From JBCBKU01 sp038521345 (GTDB lineage Bacteria > Pseudomonadota > Alphaproteobacteria > Rhodobacterales > Rhodobacteraceae), in the NCBI GenBank assembly GCA_038521345.1, contig JBCBKU010000004.1:1-64000 (forward strand): 64,000 bases of DNA, read 5' to 3'. Made by a program: the position numbers and the translations under genes. Under the pieces are notes generated by a model. It was not told the origin of the DNA. It did not search any database and worked only from the letters and a program-made list of their open reading frames with translations. This document shows, piece after piece, positions 8,583-15,741 of this stretch (positions within the stretch are counted from its first letter, which is position 1; every line of letters begins with the position of its first letter).

Positions 8583-9575
8583 ATGTGTAACGGGCCGCGC
8601 GCGTCGCGCGCGTATTTGGCTGCAATGGCGGCCATTCTCTCATCAACCATCGCTGGTCAGGTCTGGGCGGGTTCGTTCGATCGTCCGCAGGTCGCCGGAG
8701 AGCGTCTTGAACCGGCCGTCGTGCCGGGTCCTCGAAACACTGGCCCCGGAACCAGCCTTGTGGCCCTTCCCACGGATCTGTGCCGCTATGACGGCGGATT
8801 GCCCGCAAATGTTGCATCGGCAATCCAGGACCGCTCGGATTACCCTGAGCTTCTGGGCTACATGGCGGAGAATTGCCCCGAAGACGCGCTCGCGCTGTCC
8901 GACACGGCCACGGCCTCGGTGGCCTCTTCGACGGCAACCGGCGGAGCAGACGACCCAGCTGCCGGGCGCGAGGGGATCAACCTTTGTTCGTACCGCAACG
9001 GAATGCCTGTGCGGCTCCAGCGCCGGCTTGAGCGTCGGGCGGATTATGACGAGCTTCTGGCGCAGGTCTTTGAGGTCTGCCCGGAGGTCGGCCTCGTTCT
9101 CGGAGATCGCGCGACAGGCTCGACCGGTGGCTCCGGCGGACGCGAAGACGACAACGAAGACGACGGAACCAGTAACATCGTTCCGGTTAGCGGCGGCGGC
9201 TCGGGCGGATCCGGCGGTGACGGCGGTGGCTCGGGTGGGTCCGGCGGTGACGGCGGTGGCTCGGGCGGATCCGGCGGTAACGGCGGCGGATCGGGTGGAT
9301 CCGGCGGTGACGGCGGTGGCTCGGGTGGGTCCGGCGGCAACGGCGGTGGCTCGGGCGGATCCGGCGGCAACGGCGGTGGCTCGGGTGGGTCCGGCGGCAA
9401 CGGCGGTGGCTCGGGTGGATCCGGCGGCAACGGCGGTGGCAAGCCCGGCGGTGGCCACGGCGGCGGCAAGCCCGGCGGTGGCTATGGCGGCGGCGACAAG
9501 CCCGGTGGCGGCGGCGGAAAGAAAGACTGCCCGACCGACAACGAGCCTGGCGAAGTCGAGGACAACGAAGGCTAA
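8583..9575 (+). CDS. Secreted protein with duplicated cysteine motif and glycine-serine decapeptide repeats
   Basis: A 330-residue protein I do not recognise. The ATG at 8583 is followed by a signal peptide ending in AGQVWA; an earlier in-frame start at 8499 would bury that signal. The mature N-terminal half contains two related modules of about 40 residues, one beginning LCRYDGGLPANVASAIQDR and ending NCPEDALAL, the other LCSYRNGMPVRLQRRLERR and ending VCPEVGLVL; each has a Cys pair that could be disulfide bonded. From about residue 203 come eight copies of GGSGGSGG(D/N)GG-type decapeptides, then GKPGGGHGGGKPGGGYGGG and an acidic tail. The repeats look like a flexible linker or extended surface fibre. 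The neighbour on the opposite strand is a transglutaminase-like protease. Function unknown. Confidence 0.75.
   Translation: MCNGPRASRAYLAAMAAILSSTIAGQVWAGSFDRPQVAGERLEPAVVPGPRNTGPGTSLVALPTDLCRYDGGLPANVASAIQDRSDYPELLGYMAENCPEDALALSDTATASVASSTATGGADDPAAGREGINLCSYRNGMPVRLQRRLERRADYDELLAQVFEVCPEVGLVLGDRATGSTGGSGGREDDNEDDGTSNIVPVSGGGSGGSGGDGGGSGGSGGDGGGSGGSGGNGGGSGGSGGDGGGSGGSGGNGGGSGGSGGNGGGSGGSGGNGGGSGGSGGNGGGKPGGGHGGGKPGGGYGGGDKPGGGGGKKDCPTDNEPGEVEDNEG
9191..9430 (+). repeat. Eight 30-bp tandem repeats inside the glycine-repeat gene
   Basis: Eight consecutive 30-base units, with a ninth one starting at 9431 and then breaking into another sequence. Each unit encodes ten residues, GGSGGSGG plus D or N plus G. 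Units differ by a few third-position bases, mostly GGTGGGTCC versus GGCGGATCC, and by GAC versus AAC in the variable codon. The first four end mainly in Asp and the last four in Asn, a pattern expected from unit duplication. The unit length is a multiple of three, so copy-number change keeps the frame open. Confidence 0.97.
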
Positions 9576-9593
9576 GCGCTCAAGCGCTTAGCC
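9570..9593. terminator. Bidirectional hairpin terminator containing both convergent stop codons
   Basis: A perfect 11-base inverted repeat (GGCTAAGCGCT, two bases, AGCGCTTAGCC). The TAA of the plus-strand glycine-repeat gene (9573-9575) and the stop of the minus-strand protease gene (9588-9590) occupy symmetric positions in the two arms. Neither side has a strong T tract, so this may rely on Rho or simply block read-through; the stem itself is certain. Confidence 0.7.
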
Positions 9594-10235
9594 TGCCAGG
9601 ATCCCCCCGGCCAAGACCGCCATCCAGCGGTCCGGCCGCTCGGGATCCTGCATCCGCAGGAACGTGTACCCGGTGCGCGACCAGTGCTTGAGGTCAGGCG
9701 CGAGATTGTCGAGCACGAAGTCACCCTGATCCGTCCGCAGGATCAACACAGCATGGGCTGCGTTCTGGTGATCAAGGACCGTCGCCATCAGCAATCGCGA
9801 CGCAGGCACACCCAGCCGCATGAGTTCGCGCTTCTTGAGAAGCGCAAAATCCTCGCAATCTCCGCCGCGGGCCGTGGGCAGGGCCCAATGCTCTTCCCGG
9901 CGATATTGGCGCGCATCGGTGATCTCCCGCACCTGGCGGTTCACACGGCGGTTCACATAATCCGCCAGTGCAAGGAGGTTCGAAGGCGCGGTCTGCGTGC
10001 CGCTGACACAAGCCCAGCCATACCGCTCGCAAAGTCCTCGTGCACCCTGCGGCGCCGCGACTTGCACCCCGTCGGATATGAAACGCGTCGATCCTTGGGC
10101 GGAACCCGCCATCGACACGAGAGCCATCGCCGCGACGCAGGCGGCGAGACCGATACGGCGGAACCAGGCGACCCGCTGTTGAGTGCGATGCGGTGCTGGG
10201 TCCCATGCCGGCATCCGCTGGAGCATATCTGTCAT
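9588..10235 (-). CDS. Bacterial transglutaminase-like cysteine proteinase (BTLCP, LapG-type family)
   Basis: A 215-residue protein with a membrane-spanning or signal segment at about 25-48 (LAACVAAMALVSMAGSAQG) and a papain-like catalytic domain. The catalytic triad of the family is visible: C127 in GGDCEDFALLK, H161 in NAAHAVLIL and D176 in FVLDNLAP. LapG, the best known member, cleaves large surface adhesins in the periplasm under control of the c-di-GMP receptor LapD. No LapD-like gene is in the window, and many alphaproteobacterial BTLCPs have no known substrate. The convergent glycine-repeat secreted protein is a candidate partner, by position only. Confidence 0.88.
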   Translation of the reverse strand: MTDMLQRMPAWDPAPHRTQQRVAWFRRIGLAACVAAMALVSMAGSAQGSTRFISDGVQVAAPQGARGLCERYGWACVSGTQTAPSNLLALADYVNRRVNRQVREITDARQYRREEHWALPTARGGDCEDFALLKKRELMRLGVPASRLLMATVLDHQNAAHAVLILRTDQGDFVLDNLAPDLKHWSRTGYTFLRMQDPERPDRWMAVLAGGILAG

Positions 10236-10319
10236 GTGGCGCGGCAGCTCTTGCGCCCCCGCCGAACAGATTTCCCAAGAATGAGGGCCTGATTGCGATC
10301 AGATTGCGGTCGCCGAGTG

Positions 10320-10359
10320 GCAATCGTTCAAAATTGAAGGGATCGCATTAAACGATTGC
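10320..10359. promoter_or_regulatory. Inverted repeat between the HxlR gene end and the BTLCP gene
   Basis: The 9-base arms GCAATCGTT (10320-10328) and AACGATTGC (10351-10359) are perfectly complementary around a 22-base loop that itself contains TTCAA/TTGAA. It starts one base after the HxlR stop codon on the minus strand, and it lies in the leader of the protease gene. It has no T tract after it, so an attenuator, operator or Rho-linked end are all possible. Confidence 0.35.
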
Positions 10360-10360
10360 G

Positions 10361-10735
10361 TCACTTCCGTTCGTCATAACGGGCGCGGGCTGCCGCCACA
10401 TCTGAGAGGTTTTCGCGTGCCCATCCTGCAAGCGACCAGAGCCCCTGGCAAAGCGACTGGCCAAGCGGTGTCAACGCATAGTCGACACGGGGCGGCACCT
10501 CGGGCGTCACCGTGCGCGTGACATATCCGTCGCGTTCGAGCTTCCTGAGCGTCTGGGTCAACATGCGTTGCGATATATCGGGTATTGCCCGCCGGAGTTC
10601 GCTGAAGCGATGCTCGCGTTCGCGCAACGCAGTTAGGACAAGGATCGACCACTTGTCCCCGATGGAATGCAGCACCGCCCGGACCGGACACAGATTGGGA
10701 TCATAGGCGATCCCCTCGAGACGAACATCAGGCAT
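10361..10735 (-). CDS. HxlR-family winged-helix transcriptional regulator
   Basis: A 124-residue DNA-binding regulator covering one full HxlR domain. The family cysteine in NLCPVRAVLHSIGDKW is present at residue 16; in relatives such as YodB and HypR this cysteine senses quinones, aldehydes or oxidants. The recognition region is ISQRMLTQTLRKLERDGYV, followed by the wing (VPPRVDYALTPLGQSL). The ATG at 10735, with an AGGGA ribosome site, is preferred to an upstream in-frame ATG at 10768, because the family begins a few residues before the Cys motif. It is divergent from a metallo-beta-lactamase-fold gene with palindromic GGTTCC sites between, so it probably controls that gene and itself. Confidence 0.92.
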   Translation of the reverse strand: MPDVRLEGIAYDPNLCPVRAVLHSIGDKWSILVLTALREREHRFSELRRAIPDISQRMLTQTLRKLERDGYVTRTVTPEVPPRVDYALTPLGQSLCQGLWSLAGWARENLSDVAAARARYDERK

Positions 10736-10737
10736 AC

Positions 10738-10828
10738 TTGGTTCCCTTTTTGTGCCGTCTTCAGGCATGCGGGTCGCGCGGCTAGGCTCGGTTCCGAATC
10801 GGAACCTACCCTATGAACAGGAACCAAA
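10738..10828. promoter_or_regulatory. Probable HxlR operator region with GGTTCC/GGAACC elements
   Basis: The centre holds ggttccgaatcggaacc at 10790-10806, palindromic except for the middle base. Two outer half-sites, TTGGTTCC at 10738-10745 and GGAACCAA at 10820-10827, are mirror images of each other and sit against the ribosome sites of the HxlR and the metallo-hydrolase gene. The symmetry between two divergent genes fits an autoregulated HxlR operator; the outer copies may partly reflect Shine-Dalgarno bases. Confidence 0.6.
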
Positions 10829-10831
10829 TCC

Positions 10832-11713
10832 ATGCAGATCCTTGACCGCCGCACCTTCCTTTCCCTTGCGGGAACGACCGCCGCTGCCGTCGGCCTGCCA
10901 CAACGGGCCCTCGCAGCACCAACCTCGGCCGAAGTCTTTACCGGCGATGCCGCCGGCGCTCTTGTCGACAGCGTCGTTGTCGTGGGCGACGAAAGCGCGC
11001 TTTTGATCGATGCCCAGATCAACGCCGTGAACGCGTCTCGGCTGGCCGACCTGATCGCTGCTACGGGAAAACGGCTCGACACAGTGGTCCTCACCCATTT
11101 CCATCCGGACCATGTCATTGGTTTGACGACGATTCTTGAGCGGTTTCCGGATGCCCGCGCCATCGCCCACCCGGAGGTGGTGCCGCTCATTGAGCAAACG
11201 GGCGAGATGTTTCGCGCGAACATGGCATCGGGCGCGCCTGCAGGTGTTTTCCCCGACCGTGTCGTGATCCCCGAACCCTACGGTGCCGAGACACTCAGCT
11301 TCGAAGGGGAAACACTCGAGCTTTTGGGGCCGCTCCACGGGGACACTGACTTCATCACCGCTGTGCATATTCCGGCGCTCGATACCCTCGTGGGCTCGGA
11401 TCTCCTTTACGCCGATACCCATGTCTGGGTGCGCGAGAACACGACACCCGAGGCCATCGACAAATGGCGAGCAAGCCTCGACCAGTTGGAGGCGCTCGGG
11501 GCGGGCACTGTGGTGCCGGGGCACCGGCTGGAAGGCTCGGCCAATGACGCCTCGACCTTTACGCAAACGCGCGCCTATCTCGATCAATGGGAAGCCGCGC
11601 TGGAATCGACGTCTTCGGCCGAGGACCTGAAAGCTGCGATGATGAACGGGAACGAGGACCTGGCACTTGTCTTTGCGCTCGATAGCGCCGTGGCCACGAT
11701 CTATCCCGAGTGA
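10832..11713 (+). CDS. Tat-exported metallo-beta-lactamase-fold hydrolase
   Basis: A 293-residue MBL-fold enzyme. It begins with a twin-arginine signal (DRRTFLSLAGTT, then a hydrophobic stretch ending ALAAP), so it is likely folded before export to the periplasm. The dinuclear metal site is complete: HFHPDH (H89, H91, D93, H94), H169 in GPLHGDTD, D190 in GSDLLYAD and H231 in VPGHRLEG. The substrate class (quinolone-like, lactone, thioester and others) cannot be read from these motifs. The gene faces an HxlR regulator across a symmetrical operator, which suggests induction by a reactive electrophile. Confidence 0.88.
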   Translation: MQILDRRTFLSLAGTTAAAVGLPQRALAAPTSAEVFTGDAAGALVDSVVVVGDESALLIDAQINAVNASRLADLIAATGKRLDTVVLTHFHPDHVIGLTTILERFPDARAIAHPEVVPLIEQTGEMFRANMASGAPAGVFPDRVVIPEPYGAETLSFEGETLELLGPLHGDTDFITAVHIPALDTLVGSDLLYADTHVWVRENTTPEAIDKWRASLDQLEALGAGTVVPGHRLEGSANDASTFTQTRAYLDQWEAALESTSSAEDLKAAMMNGNEDLALVFALDSAVATIYPE

Positions 11714-11761
11714 TGTGGTCCCCGCCCGCGCCATGGTCAGCACGGGCGGGATCCGCAGGCG

Positions 11762-13234
11762 TTACTGGGTCCAGCGGACGCCGGTCAGATCGTTGGCCTG
11801 GGTGGGCGCATCGGCCCAAAGTCCTTCAATCTTCGCATTGGCCACCCCGGCGCGAGCCAGCTGGAAGAGGAATCCGTTCACGTAATCCTCCGAGAGCCGC
11901 GTTTGCGCAGCAGCCAAGAGCTCGGACCGCTCGGCCGGATCCGAAGCAAGGCGAAGCTCGTCCATGATCCCCTGGAACGCCGCACTGTCGTACTGGAAGT
12001 AGTAGTCCGGGTTGCCATAGATCCCGATATCGTCGGCTTCGGTATGGCTGACGATGGTCAGGTCGTAATCCTTGCCACGGAACACTTCCTCAAGCCACTG
12101 CGCCCATTCGAGGTTCTGGATCTCGGTCTCGATCCCGACCTCGCGAAGTTGCGCGGCCAGAATCTCACCGCCGCGACGTGCATAAACTGGCGGTGGCAGC
12201 TTCAGCGACAACGTCAAGCCGTCGGCATACCCCGCCTCCGCCAAAAGGTCCCGCGACAGGTCCGGATCGTAATTCGAGTTGCCGGTCAGATCCACGTAAT
12301 CAGGATTGTGCGGCGCGAAGTGCGATCCGATGGGCGTGCCGTAGCCGAACATCGCACCGTCGATGATCTCTTGCCGGTTGATCGCGTGGGCGATGGCCTT
12401 GCGAACCCGAACGTCGCTCAGAACTTCGCGGGCGTTGTTCGTTGACAGGATCGTCTCACCCTCTGTCGATCCCACGATCAGATCAAACCGGGGATCGGCT
12501 TCGAACTGGATCAGTGTCTCGGGCGCGGGAAAGCCAGGGAACGCGTCGATATCGCCGGCCATGACCGCGGCGAAGGCGGCTGTCGGGTCCGAGATGAACT
12601 TGAACGTGGCCGATGTCAGCGCCGGCTTTTCGCCCCAGTAATCAGGGTTCTCGACAAGTTCGACACGGTCGCCCTGAACCCACTGACCGAACTTGAAGGG
12701 GCCGGTGCCCACGGGCGCGGTTGCCGCCTGATCGATACTCTCGGGCGCAACGATCACCGCGTCGCCTTTCGCCATGTTGGCGATGAACAGCCCGTCGGGC
12801 ACATCCAGCGTTACCTGAACCGTCAGCGGATCGACCACGGCAACGTCCGTGATGCCGGTGAAGAATTGTTTCTTGGCGTTGGTCGATTCCTCGGCACGAG
12901 CGCGGTCAAGCGAGAACTTGACGTCTTCGGCGTCCATCGACGTACCGTCGTGGAATGTCACGCCCTCGTTCAGCATGAAGGTATAGACCGTTCCGTCGTC
13001 GGAGATGTCCCACGACTTGGCGAGCGCCGGCACCACCGATCCGTCGGCTTGATACCGTGCCAGGCCTTCGAAGACATTGGCATAGACGACCTCGTCTATT
13101 GCCGCCGCCGCGCCCGCGGTGGGATCAAGGTTCGGCGGCTCAAGCTGCATGCCGATGGTGATGCTCGTCTGCGCCCAGGCGCCGCCCGCAAAAAGCGCCA
13201 GCGCCGCCACGCTGGCAGTCAAGTGCTTAGTCAT
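11762..13234 (-). CDS. Periplasmic substrate-binding protein of a peptide/nickel-type ABC importer
   Basis: A 490-residue family 5 extracellular solute-binding protein with a clear signal peptide (MTKHLTASVAALALFAGGAWA). The family signature region is seen in TFMLNEGVTFHDGTSMDAEDVKFSLDRA, shortened here to its core FHDGTSMDAEDVKFSLDR, with the DPTAAFAAVMAGDIDAFPG and NNAREVLSDVRVRKAIAHAI stretches typical of DppA-like proteins. A GGGAG ribosome site precedes the ATG. It lies on the same strand as the permease and ATPase genes (4999-8362) but is separated by the glycine-repeat, protease, HxlR and MBL genes. It is the only binding protein of this type here and so is their likely partner. Confidence 0.93.
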   Translation of the reverse strand: MTKHLTASVAALALFAGGAWAQTSITIGMQLEPPNLDPTAGAAAAIDEVVYANVFEGLARYQADGSVVPALAKSWDISDDGTVYTFMLNEGVTFHDGTSMDAEDVKFSLDRARAEESTNAKKQFFTGITDVAVVDPLTVQVTLDVPDGLFIANMAKGDAVIVAPESIDQAATAPVGTGPFKFGQWVQGDRVELVENPDYWGEKPALTSATFKFISDPTAAFAAVMAGDIDAFPGFPAPETLIQFEADPRFDLIVGSTEGETILSTNNAREVLSDVRVRKAIAHAINRQEIIDGAMFGYGTPIGSHFAPHNPDYVDLTGNSNYDPDLSRDLLAEAGYADGLTLSLKLPPPVYARRGGEILAAQLREVGIETEIQNLEWAQWLEEVFRGKDYDLTIVSHTEADDIGIYGNPDYYFQYDSAAFQGIMDELRLASDPAERSELLAAAQTRLSEDYVNGFLFQLARAGVANAKIEGLWADAPTQANDLTGVRWTQ

Positions 13235-13307
13235 GACCCCGTCTCCCTTGAGTGTGCATTGCGGGGAAGGCTAACCAGTGGTCCAAGATTCGCCTAGGCA
13301 CTTGCGC

Positions 13308-14327
13308 ATGCCCGAGATACCCCGCCCCACACCGCAGAGGCTGGAAGCTGACACGGCGCTGATCCGGCTGGCCGACGCTGCCATTCTCTGGGCGGTCCGC
13401 CTCTCAGTTCCGTTGCGCCATCCCCGGACATATCGCTGGTATGCCCGTCGCTATGCGGGCACCGCGCGGTGGCCGGATGCCGCCCTGCCCCGGACCCTTG
13501 ATGACAAGTTTCTCTGGCGAAAGGTGTTCGACCGCGATCCGCGCTTCGTCATCCTGTCCGACAAGCTTGCCGTCAAGGACTGGGTGGCCAACCATTGCCC
13601 CGGTCTTGGCACGGCGCGGGTCCTTTGGGTCGGGGACCGGGCGGCGGACATTCCGGACGACGTCTTTGAAGGCCCCGTCGTGGTCAAGGCCAACCATGCC
13701 TGGAACACCAACTTCTTCGCGGTGGACGGCCCCCCGGACCGGTCCAGGATGGAACCGGAGGTCGATCGCTACCTTCGCGTTGACCACGGCACCGACGATT
13801 TGCAATGGGCGTATTGGCCGATTGACCGCAAACTCTTCGTCGAAGAGTTCCTTGGACCGGACGCCGAGGAACTGATGGAACTGAAGATTTATACCTTCGG
13901 GGAGCGGATCGAGCGCATGATCGCCATCTATGGCCGGTACGGGGCGATGTCGGCCGATGTCTGGTCGCCAGACAAAAATGGCGCCCTCGCCCGCACCGAC
14001 GAAGTCGCGGCCGTCAGCCCGACCCGCGCGCAGCGCGACATGAATGCGCCGGCCGCCCGCGCCGTTGACTACGCACGGATCCTTGGCGCGCCGTTCGATC
14101 ACATGCGCATCGATTTCATCTCCGATGGCACCCATCTTTGGCTTGGGGAGCTGACGGTCTACAACCTGAAGGGCCACATGGCGCACATGGGTGCAGACCC
14201 CGATCACCCGTTGAACGCCGCATGGGACCTGAGGCGGAGCTGGTTCCTTTCAACCCCGCAATCGGGCTGGCGGCGCCTATACGCCCGGGCTCTTGGCCGC
14301 GTGCTTGAGCGGCGCGCGCGTCACTGA
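13308..14327 (+). CDS. TupA-like ATP-grasp protein
   Basis: A 339-residue protein of the TupA-like ATP-grasp family, named after a Bacillus teichuronopeptide gene and often found near polysaccharide genes. Conserved pieces are DDKFLWRKVFDRDPRF, LSDKLAVKDWVA, the ATP-binding VVVKANHAWNTNFF, KLFVEEFLG, ELKIYTFGERI and the acidic metal-binding stretch DHMRIDFISDGTHLWLGELT. A GTG at 13278 could add ten residues; the ATG at 13308 is the simpler start. It would ligate an amino acid or other carboxylate to a sugar or amine. Neighbours are not polysaccharide genes, except kdsB and kdsD two genes away. Confidence 0.82.
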   Translation: MPEIPRPTPQRLEADTALIRLADAAILWAVRLSVPLRHPRTYRWYARRYAGTARWPDAALPRTLDDKFLWRKVFDRDPRFVILSDKLAVKDWVANHCPGLGTARVLWVGDRAADIPDDVFEGPVVVKANHAWNTNFFAVDGPPDRSRMEPEVDRYLRVDHGTDDLQWAYWPIDRKLFVEEFLGPDAEELMELKIYTFGERIERMIAIYGRYGAMSADVWSPDKNGALARTDEVAAVSPTRAQRDMNAPAARAVDYARILGAPFDHMRIDFISDGTHLWLGELTVYNLKGHMAHMGADPDHPLNAAWDLRRSWFLSTPQSGWRRLYARALGRVLERRARH

Positions 14328-14343
14328 CGTCCGGACTGGATCC

Positions 14344-15621
14344 TCAGGCCAGAAGATCGTCCAGAACCAAGGCCATAACCGTCGCACTCGCCACCATGTC
14401 GTCGATGCCGACCCACTCGTCCGGCTGATGCGCCAGATCCAGCACCCCGGGACCATAGGCAATGCAGTTCTTCAGCCGACCGATCCGATCGATATGCTTC
14501 TGGTCATATGTACCCGGCGAGGCAACATAGTCCGGCGCGCGGCCAAGGACCGACTCGATCGCCGCCGCCGTCGATCGGACGACCGGCGCACCCCGATCCG
14601 CCATGGTGGGGAGAACCTCGTGCAACTCGCGGATCTCGTACCGGAATTCCGGACGTTCCGCCTTCACCCGCTCCAGAAGTGCGCGGATCTCGGACTTCAC
14701 GTCGGCAATCTCCTCCTCGATCAGGAACCTCCGGTCGATGATGATCCGGCACCGGTCCGGGACGCAGGGCGCCGGAAAGCCATCGAATCCGGGCTCGGGC
14801 TCGGGCTCGCCCCCATGGACTGAATTGATGTTCATCGTCGACGACCGCGCACCCTCGGGCACCACCGGCATTTCGGTTGTCCGCGCCGCGAGCGCAGGAA
14901 AGAGCGTCGCCTCCATCTCGGCCAGAACCGCCCCCATGTGACGGACGGCGCAATCTCCGAGAAACGGCATCGAACCGTGGGCAATCCGGCCCTGGGTCTC
15001 GATCTCGGCCCACCAAACCCCCCGATGCCCAAGACAGATCCGGTCCTTGTTCAGAGGTTCGGGAATGATCACGTGGTGGACGCGCGCGGGATCGAAATAT
15101 CCGCGCTCGGCCAGATAAGCGACGCCGCCATAGCCACCGGTCTCCTCATCGGCCGTGGCAGAGACTTCGATCGCCCCCCCGAAATCCGGACGGACCGCGA
15201 GGAACGCCTCGGCCGCGACGATCGCCGACGCGATCCCGCCCTTCATGTCACAGGCGCCCCGTCCATAGACCCGACCGTCGCGGACCGTGCCGGCGAACGG
15301 ATCGACGCTCCAGCCGTGACCGACCTCAACGACATCCGTATGGCCGTTGAAATGAACCGTTTCGCCCGGACGTCCGCCCTCGCGACGGGCAACAAGGTTC
15401 CAGCGCGGATAGGCCTCGCTGTCGCCCGGTGTGCCCTCGGCGCGGATCATCTCGGTGACAAAGCCCGACCGCGCCAGGCGCCCGGCGATCAGGTCGCAGA
15501 TCTCGCGATAATGCCGCCCGGGCGGGTTCAGCGTGGGCACCCGGATCAGGTCCTGCGTCAGCTCAACGATCGTGTCCCGCCGCGCCGCCACTTCTGCTGC
15601 AATTCTGCCATCGATGCCCAT
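14344..15621 (-). CDS. M20-family deacylase (ArgE/DapE type)
   Basis: A 425-residue zinc peptidase-family hydrolase of the acetylornithine deacetylase/succinyl-diaminopimelate desuccinylase group. Metal ligands and the catalytic acid are in FNGHTDVVEVG, GACDMKGGIAS, DEETGGYGG and the C-terminal region near AHQPDEWVG. The dimerisation domain sits at about 190-310. The length matches. It stands alone on the minus strand between the ATP-grasp gene and kdsB. The acyl-amino acid substrate is unknown; an N-carbamoyl or N-acyl product from the hydantoinase cluster some 12 kb away is possible but only inference. Confidence 0.9.
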   Translation of the reverse strand: MGIDGRIAAEVAARRDTIVELTQDLIRVPTLNPPGRHYREICDLIAGRLARSGFVTEMIRAEGTPGDSEAYPRWNLVARREGGRPGETVHFNGHTDVVEVGHGWSVDPFAGTVRDGRVYGRGACDMKGGIASAIVAAEAFLAVRPDFGGAIEVSATADEETGGYGGVAYLAERGYFDPARVHHVIIPEPLNKDRICLGHRGVWWAEIETQGRIAHGSMPFLGDCAVRHMGAVLAEMEATLFPALAARTTEMPVVPEGARSSTMNINSVHGGEPEPEPGFDGFPAPCVPDRCRIIIDRRFLIEEEIADVKSEIRALLERVKAERPEFRYEIRELHEVLPTMADRGAPVVRSTAAAIESVLGRAPDYVASPGTYDQKHIDRIGRLKNCIAYGPGVLDLAHQPDEWVGIDDMVASATVMALVLDDLLA

Positions 15622-15660
15622 GGGAAGAGGCTACGACAATCCCGGACGGCCCGCACCCCT

Positions 15661-15740
15661 TCATATTGGCCCAAATACACCGGGGGTCCGGGGGCAGAGC
15701 CCGCGGCGGGTCGCCGCGCTGCGCGCGGCGAAACCCGGCG
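15661..15740. repeat. GC-rich intergenic element with paired hairpins after kdsB
   Basis: This 120-base gap between the M20 gene and kdsB contains GGGGGTCCGGGGGCAGAGCCC (15682-15702) and a strong stem of TCGCCGCGC against GCGCGGCGA (15711-15731) flanked by GGG and CCC. It lies directly downstream of kdsB on the minus strand and could terminate it. A short related string (TTGGCCCGAATACGC) occurs at 55558-55572, so the element may belong to a dispersed intergenic repeat. Confidence 0.45.
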
Positions 15741-15741
15741 A

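Noticed and set aside
9191..9430. Possible CRISPR array
   Set aside because: The units are contiguous with no spacers and lie inside a gene encoding a glycine-serine repeat.
9044..9469. Minus-strand proline-rich frame in the glycine-repeat region
   Set aside because: It is the reverse complement of the Gly-Ser repeats and appears only because of them.
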